Source: Rhizobium mesosinicum | Lineage (GTDB): Bacteria > Pseudomonadota > Alphaproteobacteria > Rhizobiales > Rhizobiaceae | Length of the DNA stretch: 64,000 bases | Direction: 5' to 3' | Assembly (NCBI RefSeq): GCF_019511345.1 | Contig: NZ_JAEUAK010000004.1 | Coordinates: forward strand, 310,001-374,000 | Shown here: positions 12,680 to 21,504 of the stretch, piece after piece | How positions within the stretch are numbered: the first letter of the stretch is position 1 | How the letters are laid out: each line of letters opens with the position of its first letter | Notes under the pieces: generated by a model | Told to the model about the DNA's origin: nothing | The model's input: only the letters and a program-made list of their open reading frames with translations | Databases searched by the model: none | Position numbers and translations under genes: made by a program

Positions 12680-12729
12680 GAACAAAGATTGAACATTGCA
12701 ACATTACGCCCTAAGCTTCCGAGTCTCAA
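12680..12729 (-). promoter_or_regulatory. dinB promoter and LexA (SOS) box
   Basis: On the plus strand GAACAAAGATTGAAC (12680-12694) is a perfect GAAC-N7-GAAC LexA operator. Reading on the minus strand, TTGAGA (12729-12724), 17 bp, then TAATGT (12706-12701) form a promoter whose start would be near 12694. LexA would therefore sit on the transcription start, and the box ends 5 bp before ATG 12674. The diverging GNAT gene starts 57 bp to the other side. Confidence 0.82.
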
Positions 12730-12750
12730 GTGAGGGAGGAGAGCTTGGCC

Positions 12751-13338
12751 GTGGATATCGATCTTCGTTTCGAACCTGTCACGGCTGAGCGCTGGGGCGA
12801 TTTCGAAAAGCTGTTCGGCCCGCAGGGCGGCTTCTACAATTGCTGGTGCGTGGCGCTACGCCTTCCATATGCCCTTCGCACGAAGATGGAGCCTTCGGAG
12901 CGTAAGACCCATATGCAGGACCGCATCGCGGCAGGACCGCCGCCGGGCATTCTCTGTTATAACGAGGGCGAGCCTGTGGCCTGGGTGCAGGTGGGGCCGC
13001 GCCACGACGTGCCGCAGTTCAATTCGCCGCGAACGGTCTCGCGGCCACTCGAGGAGGGTGACGCTCATGATCCCTCGATCTGGGCAGTTAGTTGTTTCTT
13101 CCTGTTGCCGAAACTGCGCGGAAAAGGCTTGAGCCACAGATTGCTTGCTGGCGCCATCGATTACGCTCGCAGCCAGGGTGCGCGGCTGCTGGAAGCCTGT
13201 CCTATCGACTATGTGAAGCAGTCGAAATCCGTCACGCTTTGCATCGGCTCGACGGCGATTTTCGATACGGCCGGTTTCGAGACGATCGCGCGGCGCAAGG
13301 ACGGCAGGCCGCTCATGCGGCTGGATTTGCACGCCTGA
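12751..13338 (+). CDS. GNAT-family N-acetyltransferase
   Basis: Acetyl-CoA-dependent acetyltransferase of about 195 residues with an N-terminal GGFYNCWCVALRLPY segment typical of one rhizobial GNAT subgroup. The acetyl-CoA loop is LRGKGLSHRLL (a degenerate Q/RxxGxG/A motif), followed by AIDYARSQGARLLEACP. The substrate is not known. GTG 12751 is preferred because GGGAGGAGAG lies 7-16 bp upstream; TTG 12745 and GTG 12730 are also in frame. The gene diverges from dinB, and its 3' end overlaps the convergent HAD-like gene by 26 bp. Confidence 0.8.
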   Translation: MDIDLRFEPVTAERWGDFEKLFGPQGGFYNCWCVALRLPYALRTKMEPSERKTHMQDRIAAGPPPGILCYNEGEPVAWVQVGPRHDVPQFNSPRTVSRPLEEGDAHDPSIWAVSCFFLLPKLRGKGLSHRLLAGAIDYARSQGARLLEACPIDYVKQSKSVTLCIGSTAIFDTAGFETIARRKDGRPLMRLDLHA

Positions 13339-13993
13339 TCGCGTGCGCCGCAAGGTGCTGATCGATGAGCTCGGCGGCATGAGGCCAGTCTCTTGCTCGC
13401 GCGATATCCTCGGCAGCGGCTGGCGCGAAACGGTGAACGGCTGTGTCAGGCATGAGATGGATGAGCAGGCAATCTGCCACATGTTCCCTAACGGAATGCA
13501 GGTTACGTGCCATATCATCGATAAAGATGACCGGGAGATCGCGACCGCCATGCAGCGCCTGCACGATCGGTCCCTTTGGTTGCTCGCTGGCAAGCAAGGG
13601 GAAGGCAAGGCCGGTGCTGTCGAGAAGGAGACGACGATGGGCTGAAAACTGCGGCGGCATCGCGGTTAGGAACAGGACGTCGGCATCATCGGACAGACGT
13701 TCGAGCGTCGAAACGACGGGATCGACAGGCGTCTGCCAGCTTTCCTGGGCCTCGAAGAAATCCAGGATCAGCCGGCTGACATGCTGATCCTCAAGCGCAA
13801 GCCCGTCGGCCAGCGAGACGACGTTGCCGTGAAGGCGGAAGGAGCGCGGCAGAAATTCGTGGCCGAGGCTTTTGAGGTACAGCTGAAAAGGATCGATGAA
13901 TTGCAGCACCACATCATCGACATCGCAGACGATAAGCGGCCTGTCGCCAAGGCGGATATGCGAGATGTCGAGTTCGGCGCTGCCGCTCACCAT
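13313..13993 (-). CDS. HAD-like hydrolase-fold protein, function unknown
   Basis: Cytoplasmic protein of 226 residues. Motif I of the HAD superfamily is seen as IVCDVDDVVL near residue 23, motif II as LFLTAMP, and the acidic motif IV as VIFIDDMARN near residue 150. No substrate can be named. ATG 13993 overlaps the stop codon of the upstream DUF3572 gene by one base (TGATG), which indicates translational coupling and sets the start. A longer reading from 14038 would run inside that gene. Confidence 0.72.
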   Translation of the reverse strand: MVSGSAELDISHIRLGDRPLIVCDVDDVVLQFIDPFQLYLKSLGHEFLPRSFRLHGNVVSLADGLALEDQHVSRLILDFFEAQESWQTPVDPVVSTLERLSDDADVLFLTAMPPQFSAHRRLLLDSTGLAFPLLASEQPKGPIVQALHGGRDLPVIFIDDMARNLHSVREHVADCLLIHLMPDTAVHRFAPAAAEDIARARDWPHAAELIDQHLAAHAIRRANPAA

Positions 13994-14307
13994 CAATATT
14001 CTCCGGAGTCGAGGCCGGGCGGCGAGAAGTGGCGCCATGCCGCGGTCAGCGCTTCCGGCGTCGTGTTCGTCGCCTCGCAGAAGGCGATTGCCGTCGGCTC
14101 ATGGTTCATGAGGAAATCCAGCATACCGGCGAGAAAGCCGGGATCATTGATGGCATTGCGCACTTGCTGCGGTTCCACCCCTGTCAATGCCAGGAAGCGA
14201 CCGAAGAGATCCGGGTCGTTAGCAAGCCAGCCGAGGACGGCGATAGCCGTTTCTTGCGGATCTGCTGTCGCCGCAAGTTGTTTCGAAGTCTTGAAATTGC
14301 TTTGCAT
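13993..14307 (-). CDS. DUF3572 family protein
   Basis: Small, probably all-helical cytoplasmic protein of 104 residues (AIAVLGWLANDPDLFGRFLALTGV). It belongs to DUF3572, a Rhizobiales-centred family of unknown role. It is divergent from divK across a 130-bp intergenic region and is the first gene of a two-gene unit with the HAD-like protein, with stop and start codons overlapping. Confidence 0.8.
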   Translation of the reverse strand: MQSNFKTSKQLAATADPQETAIAVLGWLANDPDLFGRFLALTGVEPQQVRNAINDPGFLAGMLDFLMNHEPTAIAFCEATNTTPEALTAAWRHFSPPGLDSGEY

Positions 14308-14439
14308 TGCGGTGGTCGAGTTACCTTTTCTTCAACCAAATACCGGTAGCTTGCACTATCGGTTTCATGGAGCCATTTGTCAGCTAATGTCTTTATCCTG
14401 GACATTTGGCTTCAAGAGCGGACGTAGGGACAGCTGATC

Positions 14440-14811
14440 ATGCCCAAACAGGTGATGATTGTAGAAGATAACGAGCTCAACATGAAGCTCTTTCGCGACC
14501 TCATCGAGGCCTCCGGCTATACCACGATCCAGACCCGCAACGGCATGGAAGCGCTTGATCTTGCGCGCAAACATCGTCCCGATCTTATTCTTATGGATAT
14601 CCAGCTTCCGGAGGTTTCAGGCCTCGAAGTCACTAAGTGGCTGAAGGAAGATGATGAACTGCATGTGATCCCGGTCATCGCCGTCACGGCCTTTGCCATG
14701 AAGGGCGACGAGGAGCGGATCAGACAGGGCGGTTGCGAGGCCTATGTCTCGAAGCCGATCTCCGTTCCGAAATTCATTGAGACGATAAAGACTTATTTGG
14801 GCGACGCCTGA
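14440..14811 (+). CDS. divK: Single-domain response regulator DivK
   Basis: Receiver-only cell-cycle regulator of 123 residues. The phosphoacceptor is the aspartate in [10 protein letters not shown], with the acidic pair in [13 protein letters not shown], the conserved threonine in AVTAFAM and lysine in VSKPIS. In Caulobacter DivK is phosphorylated by DivJ, dephosphorylated by PleC, and drives cell-fate switching through DivL/CckA/CtrA. The pleD gene follows after 18 bp, the same order as in Caulobacter. Confidence 0.95.
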   Translation: MPKQVMIVEDNELNMKLFRDLIEASGYTTIQTRNGMEALDLARKHRPDLILMDIQLPEVSGLEVTKWLKEDDELHVIPVIAVTAFAMKGDEERIRQGGCEAYVSKPISVPKFIETIKTYLGDA

Positions 14812-14829
14812 GGCATCGGAAAAAGATTC

Positions 14830-16203
14830 ATGACTGCGCGAATATTGGTTGTTGATGATATTCCGGCAAATGTGAAGCTGCTCGAAGCGCGGCTGCTGGC
14901 CGAATATTTCGACGTGCTGACCGCTGCCGACGGCTACGAGGCATTGGCGATCTGCGACCGCAACCAAGTCGATCTCATCCTGCTCGACATCATGATGCCC
15001 GGCATTGACGGTTTCGAAGTCTGCGAGCGGCTGAAGGCCAATCCGAAGACCGCCCATATTCCTGTCGTCATGGTCACAGCGCTCGATCAGTCGGCCGACC
15101 GCGTGCGAGGCCTGAAGGCCGGCGCCGATGACTTTCTAACGAAGCCCGTCAACGACCTGCAGCTCATCTCCCGCGTAAAAAGCCTGCTGCGCCTGAAGAC
15201 GCTGAGTGACGAACTGCGCGTGCGTGCCGAGAGCGCCCATACGATGGGCTTGGACGAGTTGATGCGCATCGGCGATGCACGCGTCGACGAGGCGGGACAG
15301 GTGCTGCTGGTCGACAGCCGCGCCAACTCGCAGGAGCGCATCATCAAGACGCTGAAGCCCGTGGCAGACGTGGTCGCCATCTCCGATCCGCAGGCAGCTC
15401 TTTTTGAAGCGGCTGAGAGCGCCTTCGAACTCGTCATAGTCAATGCCAATTTCGATGAATACGATCCGTTGCGGCTCTGCTCGCAGTTCCGCTCGCTGGA
15501 ACGGACTCGTTTCCTGCCGATCCTGATCGTCACGGAGCAGGGGGCCGACGAGATGGTCATCCGTGCGCTCGATCTAGGCGTCAATGACTATATCGTGCGC
15601 CCTGTCGATCCGAACGAGCTGGTCGCCCGCAGCCTGACGCAGATCCGCCGCAAGCGCTACAACGACCGCCTGCGCGCCAGCGTCAAGCAAACGATCGAAC
15701 TCGCCGTCACCGATCCGCTGACCGGTCTCAATAACCGCCGTTATCTCGACAACCATCTCAACGTGCTCTTCAACCGCTCAATGGCGCGGGGCCGGCCGCT
15801 CTCGGTACTGATCACCGATATCGACCGCTTCAAGCAGGTCAACGACACCTACGGCCATGACGGCGGCGACCAGGTGCTGAAGGAATTCGCAAACCGCGTG
15901 CGTTCAACCGTCCGCGGCGCTGATCTTGCCTGCCGCTACGGCGGGGAGGAGTTCGTCGTCGTCATGCCGGACACCTCGCCGGAAATTGCCGCGGCCGTTG
16001 CCGAGCGCCTGCGCGCGGCCATTGAAAGCACGCCGTTCCTGCTGAAGTCATCGGGCGAAACGCTGAATATTACCGCCTCTTTCGGCATATCCTCGCGCAT
16101 CGCCTCAGTCATAACGCCCGACCAGCTCATGAAGCAGGCAGACCTTGCCCTTTATAAGGCGAAGAACACCGGGCGAAACCGTGTCGTGGCCTCGGCCGCC
16201 TGA
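14830..16203 (+). CDS. pleD: Response regulator / diguanylate cyclase PleD
   Basis: REC-REC-GGDEF protein of 457 residues that makes cyclic di-GMP at a cell pole. The first receiver keeps the phosphoacceptor (LILLDIMMPG). In the second the corresponding position is asparagine (LVIVNANFDEY), so it should act only as a dimerisation adaptor, as in Caulobacter PleD. The cyclase has the active-site motif YGGEEF, and RGAD five residues upstream is an intact product-inhibition site (RxxD). It is co-transcribed with divK. Confidence 0.95.
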   Translation: MTARILVVDDIPANVKLLEARLLAEYFDVLTAADGYEALAICDRNQVDLILLDIMMPGIDGFEVCERLKANPKTAHIPVVMVTALDQSADRVRGLKAGADDFLTKPVNDLQLISRVKSLLRLKTLSDELRVRAESAHTMGLDELMRIGDARVDEAGQVLLVDSRANSQERIIKTLKPVADVVAISDPQAALFEAAESAFELVIVNANFDEYDPLRLCSQFRSLERTRFLPILIVTEQGADEMVIRALDLGVNDYIVRPVDPNELVARSLTQIRRKRYNDRLRASVKQTIELAVTDPLTGLNNRRYLDNHLNVLFNRSMARGRPLSVLITDIDRFKQVNDTYGHDGGDQVLKEFANRVRSTVRGADLACRYGGEEFVVVMPDTSPEIAAAVAERLRAAIESTPFLLKSSGETLNITASFGISSRIASVITPDQLMKQADLALYKAKNTGRNRVVASAA

Positions 16204-16317
16204 CGATACAGCGTTCCATAATGCGTCGCTGTCGGTTATCCACTGGGGGTAGCTGAACCTTACGAATATTTAATTCTGTTGGCCGCAACGAAGACGCCGG
16301 TTTTTCAACCTGATAGC

Positions 16318-16596
16318 CCAAAATTGGACTTTAAAGCGTGTTTCTTCCGATAACACGCATCGCCTGTTCCCGGAAGCTAGAGGTGGCGAACTCTAAAAGA
16401 AGAGCGGACTATAGTCGCATTCTGATTGTCGGGCCTGTGTAAATCGTATTTCGCAAAACGTAACGCCAACCCCTTACCTAAGGGGAGGGTCTGAGGTATT
16501 ATTGTAATATATTTCTGAAATTCTTGCTGATGTAAAATATTGTCCTTTTGGTAAAAGAGATTTGGTATGCCTTTACACGTGCCAAAACTGGACTTT
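16318..16596 (+). repeat. Spaced pair of 15-bp direct repeats in the pleD-rpmG region
   Basis: CCAAAATTGGACTTT (16318-16332) and CCAAAACTGGACTTT (16582-16596) match at 14 of 15 positions, 264 bp apart. Both carry a -35-like TTGGAC/CTGGAC. No strong -10 follows either copy, so a promoter role is only a guess. The AT-rich stretch between them has no supportable gene. Confidence 0.5.
16336..16358 (+). other. Hairpin downstream of pleD
   Basis: GCGTGTT (16336-16342) and AACACGC (16352-16358) form a perfect 7-bp stem with a 9-nt loop, 133 bp after the pleD stop. No T-run follows. It may stabilise or end the divK-pleD transcript. A second small stem, CCCCTT/AAGGGG, lies at 16470-16485. Confidence 0.4.
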
Positions 16597-16684
16597 TAAC
16601 CATAGAATCATACCCGAGAATTTTACCATTAAGAATTTGTTGATTTTCTTTCATTTTTGCGCAAATTATCGGCTTAGAACAGAA

Positions 16685-16867
16685 AACGCTCCCATGGAGG
16701 AGCTGTCGATACCCCATGATGCTCAGGTCCGCCGCATCTCCTGGGTCGTGGGGTCGGTCGGCTGGTACGCAATCTTAAACGGTTCCTCGTGCCGTTTTGC
16801 ATGCTGGCCGACCCCCTTTTCGTAAAAACGCCGTCGCTTCCCGAAGTTGGAAGGGCGGCGTTTTTCT
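16685..16867 (+). ncRNA. Structured trans-acting sRNA candidate (alpha-r9/Smr9C-like by location)
   Basis: A GC-rich island in AT-rich surroundings folds into successive hairpins: GCTCC/GGAGC around 16688-16703; CCCCATGA paired with TCGTGGGG around 16712-16753; GGGGTCGG paired with CCGACCCC closing an inner AAACGG/CCGTTT stem; and a strong terminator ending near 16867. No ORF explains it. Its place between pleD and rpmG agrees with my recollection of the Sinorhizobium sRNA Smr9C (alpha-r9 family); that name is from memory and not checked. The 5' end is uncertain, since no good promoter was recognised, and could be anywhere from 16680 to 16718. Confidence 0.6.
16824..16867 (+). terminator. Rho-independent terminator of the sRNA
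   Basis: AAAAACGCCG (16824-16833) pairs with CGGCGTTTTT (16856-16865), with an inner CTTCC/GGAAG stem and a 7-nt loop. It is followed by TTTTTCTTTG. The A-tract and T-tract make it usable in both directions. Confidence 0.85.
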
Positions 16868-16908
16868 TTGTTTGCGCTAACATTGCCATCAGCAAGTCCA
16901 GTGCAAAC

Positions 16909-16940
16909 AAAAAGCGCGCAACCGGAGGCGCGCGCTTTTT
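16909..16940 (-). terminator. Terminator of rpmG
   Basis: AAAAAGCGCGC (16909-16919) and GCGCGCTTTTT (16930-16940) form a perfect 11-bp inverted repeat, 24 bp past the rpmG stop on the minus strand. The A-run reads as the U-tract of the rpmG message. Confidence 0.85.
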
Positions 16941-16963
16941 GAAAGAGCCATGAGATCAGGTAA

Positions 16964-17131
16964 TTACTTGATCTTGGTTTCCTTGAACTCGACATGCTTC
17001 TTGGCAATCGGGTCGTACTTGGTCTTCGTCATCTTGTCCGTCATCGTACGGCTGTTCTTCGTCGTGACGTAGAAGAAACCGGTGTCGGCCGTCGACAGAA
17101 GCTTGATCTTGATGGTGGTAGCCTTGGCCAT
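16964..17131 (-). CDS. rpmG: 50S ribosomal protein L33
   Basis: The 55-codon ORF begins [20 protein letters not shown] and contains [10 protein letters not shown] near its end, the full-length bacterial L33 pattern. The zinc-binding cysteines of the C+ form are absent, as in other proteobacterial copies. GGCAGGACG lies upstream of ATG 17131. Confidence 0.95.
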   Translation of the reverse strand: MAKATTIKIKLLSTADTGFFYVTTKNSRTMTDKMTKTKYDPIAKKHVEFKETKIK

Positions 17132-17224
17132 GGTCGTCCTGCCTTTAAGAAAATGAAAGCCGTGGAAAGCCGGATAGGCTCCACGGCAAATTCTGGCGCG
17201 AAACTACGAATCTCGCCCGAAAAG

Positions 17225-18409
17225 TCAAGCCCGCTTTCCGAGGAAAAGCAGTCTTATGCCGGCCAGCAAGGCATAAAGCCCGAAGAAACCGGCTATTGCA
17301 TAGGCAAAACCATTGTTTCCGGCAAGGTCGATGGCCGCACCGATCACCTGGGGACCTGCAACTGTGCCGACGGCATAACAGAAGACGAAGGCCGCATTGG
17401 CCGCTGCAAGATCCGAACCTGTCAAACGCGATCCGAGGTGGCTGAGTCCGACAGTGTAGAGGCCGGAGACGCAGCCGCCCCAGAAAAGCAGAATTCCGGC
17501 CATCAGAATCCAGTTATCGACGAGGACCGGCAGCATCATCGTGCCGACGAAGCCGGTCAGAGCCATCAGCGCCAGCAGGGGACGCTTGTCCTTTACGCGG
17601 TCCGAAAGCAATCCGAGCGGGATCTGGAAGATGACGTTGCCGACGCCCATCATGGTGAGCAGCAGGGCCGCCTGCGATTCGGTGAAATGCGCGCGCACTG
17701 CAAAGATCGGGAAGAGCGAGAGGCCGCCGGCTTCGACCGCACCGAAGATGAAGACGGCTGCCGTTGCCGTGGGCACCAGGAAGACGTAACGCATGAAGTG
17801 CAGCTCCGGCTTTTCATCCAGAACAGGGCTTTCATAGCGGGCGATGAAGATCGGGATGGCGGCAAGCAGGATCGCGCCGGCTCCGACCAGGAAGGGGAGG
17901 ATGCCGTCACTGCCGAGCAACGAGAAGATCAGCGGGCCGGCAGCAAAGCCGAGTGAAAGAACGGTTGCGTAGATGCCTAGCACGAAGCCGCGTTTGGAAG
18001 GCGGCGAGGCCGCATTGATCCAGAATTCAGAGAGGATGAAGAGGGTGGTCGTCGCGCCGTGGAAGGCGAAGCGCAGGGGGAACCACATCCAGAAATCCCG
18101 CGCATAGTAGAAGCCAAGCGCGCTGAGCGCTGAGATCAGCACCGCCCACATCATGGTAGGCGCCACCCCGTACTTATGTGCCAGCTTGGTAGTGATCGGT
18201 GCTGCCGCCATTGCGGCTATCCCGGCCATGGCAGTGTTGAGGCCGATGAGGGTAGAGGAAATGCCACGCTTTTCGAGAATTATGCTGAGGAGAGGAAGTC
18301 CCAGGCCGATGGCGATACCGACGGCGGAAATAGAGGAGATGGCTGCCACCAGAGAGGGCCAATGGATCTCCTCGACATGGCCCGATGTGCCGTTTCGCGG
18401 CTGAGACAT
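17225..18409 (-). CDS. MFS transporter (12-helix, YbfB/AraJ-like)
   Basis: Inner-membrane protein of 394 residues with about twelve hydrophobic segments. The loop after helix 2 (TTKLAHKYGVAPTMM) is a degenerate MFS motif A, and the central loop LLSDRVKDKRPLL repeats the motif in the second half. The substrate is unknown. The family is a common neighbour of rpmG in Rhizobiales. No regulator is adjacent. The 250 bp upstream (18410-18659) holds no supportable gene. Confidence 0.82.
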   Translation of the reverse strand: MSQPRNGTSGHVEEIHWPSLVAAISSISAVGIAIGLGLPLLSIILEKRGISSTLIGLNTAMAGIAAMAAAPITTKLAHKYGVAPTMMWAVLISALSALGFYYARDFWMWFPLRFAFHGATTTLFILSEFWINAASPPSKRGFVLGIYATVLSLGFAAGPLIFSLLGSDGILPFLVGAGAILLAAIPIFIARYESPVLDEKPELHFMRYVFLVPTATAAVFIFGAVEAGGLSLFPIFAVRAHFTESQAALLLTMMGVGNVIFQIPLGLLSDRVKDKRPLLALMALTGFVGTMMLPVLVDNWILMAGILLFWGGCVSGLYTVGLSHLGSRLTGSDLAAANAAFVFCYAVGTVAGPQVIGAAIDLAGNNGFAYAIAGFFGLYALLAGIRLLFLGKRA

Positions 18410-18659
18410 TTATCCATCCTTAGAGAGGTATGCGGACGAATCGTCCGTCTGATGCCACATAGAAAGACATAGGCGCGCCAAATCCAGGTGACGGCAGGGT
18501 TTTACAATATTTCTGGCATCCGCCGGCGATTTTTTGGGTGCAAGCTTTTCCCGTACAAAAGATGATTACCGTGTCGATCCTCAGCAGATAGTCGGCTACA
18601 AGCCATGGCGCTCTGGCCGCTGCCACTACACGCGAAATATGTCTGGAAGGTGAAGGTGT

Positions 18660-19112
18660 TCAAGCTTGCCGGCCGGGTACGTCGTAATCGTCGGGTTCAT
18701 CATCATGGCCGCCGAAACCATGCATCTTCAGCGCCCACTGCAGGCCTATGACGGCGCCCTTGATCGGCTGGATCGAGACGAGCGCAGTGATGATGGTGAC
18801 CGGTGCCCAGATGGCAAGATGCACCCAGACCGGCAGCACGAACGCCATGTCCGTCAGCATGAACCCTCCGACGACGACGTGGCCAAGTACGAGGATGACG
18901 AGATAGGGCGGCAGATCGTCGGCACGCTGGTGGTACATCGCTTCCCCGCAGGCCGCACAGTGATCAACTGGCTTTAGAAAAGCGCGAAACAGCTTGCCGC
19001 TCCCGCAGGCCGGACAGCGGTTCAACATGCCGCGCATGATGGAGCGTCCGAGCGAGCGCTCGACATCGGGCGTATTCCCGTAGCGGACGACCTCGTTTAT
19101 CGGTGTGCTCAT
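18660..19112 (-). CDS. DUF983 membrane protein
   Basis: Protein of 150 residues with two N-terminal zinc-ribbon-like cysteine pairs (CPACGSGK and CAACGE) followed by two membrane helices (LVILVLGHVVVGGFML, and LAIWAPVTIITALVSI with its flank). The role of DUF983 is unknown. In alphaproteobacteria it often sits next to rnr and topA, as here (20 bp downstream of rnr), so it is probably the last gene of that transcript. Confidence 0.85.
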   Translation of the reverse strand: MSTPINEVVRYGNTPDVERSLGRSIMRGMLNRCPACGSGKLFRAFLKPVDHCAACGEAMYHQRADDLPPYLVILVLGHVVVGGFMLTDMAFVLPVWVHLAIWAPVTIITALVSIQPIKGAVIGLQWALKMHGFGGHDDEPDDYDVPGRQA

Positions 19113-19132
19113 TAGTCTTTCCCTTCTCGGAA

Positions 19133-21502
19133 CTAGCGTCGCCCGCGCGGCGGCCTTGTTCCTGCCTTCTTGCGGCCGCGGTTTGCGTCACGCCGTCCCG
19201 CCTTGTGGAAGGAACGCACCGCCGCCGGCATCTTGCGTCCCTCACTCAGCATCTCGAAGCGCAGGGCGCCCGCAAGCGGGATCGCCTCGGCCAGCCGCAC
19301 CGTTACATCGTCGCCGAGACGATAACCGAGACCGGTCTTTTCGCCGGTCAGTGCCTGATGCGCCTCATCATAGATGAAATAGTCGGCGCCGAGCGTAGAT
19401 ATAGGGATGAAACCATCCGCGCCATAGTCCGGCAGCAGGATAAACAGGCCGGATTTGGTGACGCCTGAAACGCGCCCCTCAAATTCCTGGCCGACGCGGC
19501 CGGCAAGGTGATGAGCGATGAGGCGATCGACCGTCTCGCGCTCTGCAGCCATCGCTCGGCGCTCGAAAGTAGAGATTTCGGCGGCGATGTCGTCGAGCGT
19601 CGCTTCTTCGTCCGGCGTGATGCCGCCTTCGCCGAAGCCGAGTGAACCGACCAGCGCGCGATGCACGATAAGGTCGGCATAACGCCGGATCGGCGAGGTG
19701 AAGTGCGCATACTTCATCAGGTTCAGGCCGAAATGGCCGATATTTTCAGGACTGTAGATCGCTTGGCTCTGCGAGCGCAGTACCATCTCGTTGACCATCG
19801 TCTGGTGCGGCGTGTTGTCCGCCTTGGCGAGGATGCCGTTGAAGTTGTTGGCTCGCATATTGCCGCCCTTGGCAAGCGAGATGCCGAGTGTAGCGAGGAA
19901 CTCGCGCAGCACCTCCTGCTTGGCAAGCGTCGGCGTATCGTGGATACGGTAGATCAGCGGCTGGCGCTTTTTTTCCAATGTCTCGGCAGCGCAGACGTTC
20001 GCTTGGATCATCATTTCTTCGATCAGTTTATGCGCATCGAGCCGCGGCGGCACGAAGACCCGGTCGACGGTGCCGTCGGGCTTCAGCAGGATCTTGCGCT
20101 CGGGCATGTCGAGCTCAAGCGGCTGGCGCCGGTCGCGGCCGCGCTTCATCGTCTCGTAAGCGTGCCACAGCGGCTTCAGGATCGGCTCCAGCATCGGGCC
20201 GGTCTTGTCGTCGGGCTTGCCGTCGATTGCCGCCTGCGCCTGCTGATAGGAGAGCTTGGCCGCACTCTTCATCATGATGCGGTGGAAGGTGTGGCCGATC
20301 TTGCGGCCCTCCTTCGAGAAGACCATGCGTACGGCAAGGGCAGGGCGGTCGACGCCTTCCTTCAGCGAGCAGAGATCGTTGGAGATGCGCTCGGGCAGCA
20401 TCGGTACGACGCGGTCAGGGAAATAGACGGAATTGCCGCGCTTCAAAGCTTCCCGGTCGAGCGGCGAGTTCGGCCGCACATACCAGGAGACGTCGGCAAT
20501 CGCGACGGTGACGATGACGCCGCCGGCATTGTCCTCTGAGGGGTCGTCCTCGGCATAGACGGCGTCGTCGTGATCCTTCGCATCCGCCGGGTCGATGGTG
20601 ATCAGCGGCATATCGCGCCAGTCTTCCCGATGCGACATGGTGGCAGGCTTTGCCGCATCCGCCTCGGCTATGACGGCGGGCGGGAAGACATGCGGAATGC
20701 CGTGAGCATGAATGGCGATCATCGAGATCGCCTTTTCCGAGCCGACAGAGCCAATGACCGAGAGCACTTTGGCGCGAGGCAGGCCGAAACGGCCGAGACG
20801 CGCAATTTCCACCTCGACCAGATCGCCGTCCTTGGCATCGCCCTTGTAATCGGGGTCGATCACCATTTCCTCACCGCGCCGGTCGATGGGCAGCAGGCGT
20901 CCGGCGCCTCCCGGCGCGTCCTTGAAGACGCCCATGGTCGCGCCGCGCCGCTTGTCGATCACCTTGATGATCCGAGCCGTATAAGCCGGGCCGCCGCGGT
21001 CGACAGCCGGGAATATCTTGGCGAGGATGCGGTCGCCGAGACCGGCAACAGGCGCCTTACCCTTGCCCTGACGGCCGGCCGGCGATTGCTGGCGGATAGC
21101 GACAGCAGGCGCCACACCCTGATCCTCAGGCCATTCGGCGGGCCGGCCGATGAGCTCGCCGTCCTTGTCGCGGGTGGTAATGTCGAGCACGGTGACGGGT
21201 GGCAGCGCCCCCGGCCGCATCAGAGACTTGCGGCTCTTCTGCAGCATGCCTTCCTGCTCCAGTTCCTGAAGCAGGTGCTTGAGCTCGACGCGGCTCTCAC
21301 CTTTCAGCCCGAAGGCCTTTGCAAGCTCGCGCTTGGAGGCCTTCTGCGGATGCTCGGCGATGAAACGCAGGATGACCTCGCGCGGCGGCAGGGTGCCGTG
21401 CACGATATTCAGCGGTTCGGGTGCGGCTTCTCTGCTTGCGCGTCCGAACTTTCCCGGGCGCTTGCCCATGGCTCTTGTAGTCTCGCGCGGTTCTCTGGCC
21501 AC
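19133..21502 (-). CDS. rnr: Ribonuclease R
   Basis: Processive 3'-5' exoribonuclease that degrades structured RNA. It has 789 residues: an N-terminal winged-helix region (REVILRFIAEHPQKASKRELAKAFGL), cold-shock domains, the RNB catalytic domain with the aspartate cluster TIDPADAKDHDDAVYAE, and an S1 domain near residues 640-720. A basic tail follows. The start is GTG 21502, 2 bp after the topA stop, so translation is probably coupled. An in-frame ATG at 21469 is an alternative. Confidence 0.94.
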   Translation of the reverse strand: MAREPRETTRAMGKRPGKFGRASREAAPEPLNIVHGTLPPREVILRFIAEHPQKASKRELAKAFGLKGESRVELKHLLQELEQEGMLQKSRKSLMRPGALPPVTVLDITTRDKDGELIGRPAEWPEDQGVAPAVAIRQQSPAGRQGKGKAPVAGLGDRILAKIFPAVDRGGPAYTARIIKVIDKRRGATMGVFKDAPGGAGRLLPIDRRGEEMVIDPDYKGDAKDGDLVEVEIARLGRFGLPRAKVLSVIGSVGSEKAISMIAIHAHGIPHVFPPAVIAEADAAKPATMSHREDWRDMPLITIDPADAKDHDDAVYAEDDPSEDNAGGVIVTVAIADVSWYVRPNSPLDREALKRGNSVYFPDRVVPMLPERISNDLCSLKEGVDRPALAVRMVFSKEGRKIGHTFHRIMMKSAAKLSYQQAQAAIDGKPDDKTGPMLEPILKPLWHAYETMKRGRDRRQPLELDMPERKILLKPDGTVDRVFVPPRLDAHKLIEEMMIQANVCAAETLEKKRQPLIYRIHDTPTLAKQEVLREFLATLGISLAKGGNMRANNFNGILAKADNTPHQTMVNEMVLRSQSQAIYSPENIGHFGLNLMKYAHFTSPIRRYADLIVHRALVGSLGFGEGGITPDEEATLDDIAAEISTFERRAMAAERETVDRLIAHHLAGRVGQEFEGRVSGVTKSGLFILLPDYGADGFIPISTLGADYFIYDEAHQALTGEKTGLGYRLGDDVTVRLAEAIPLAGALRFEMLSEGRKMPAAVRSFHKAGRRDANRGRKKAGTRPPRGRR

Positions 21503-21504
21503 TC

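Noticed and set aside
18420..18626. 68-codon minus-strand ORF between the MFS and DUF983 genes
   Set aside because: Composition is unlike real proteins of the region, there is no ribosome-binding site, and nothing is recognised. The interval is left as non-coding.
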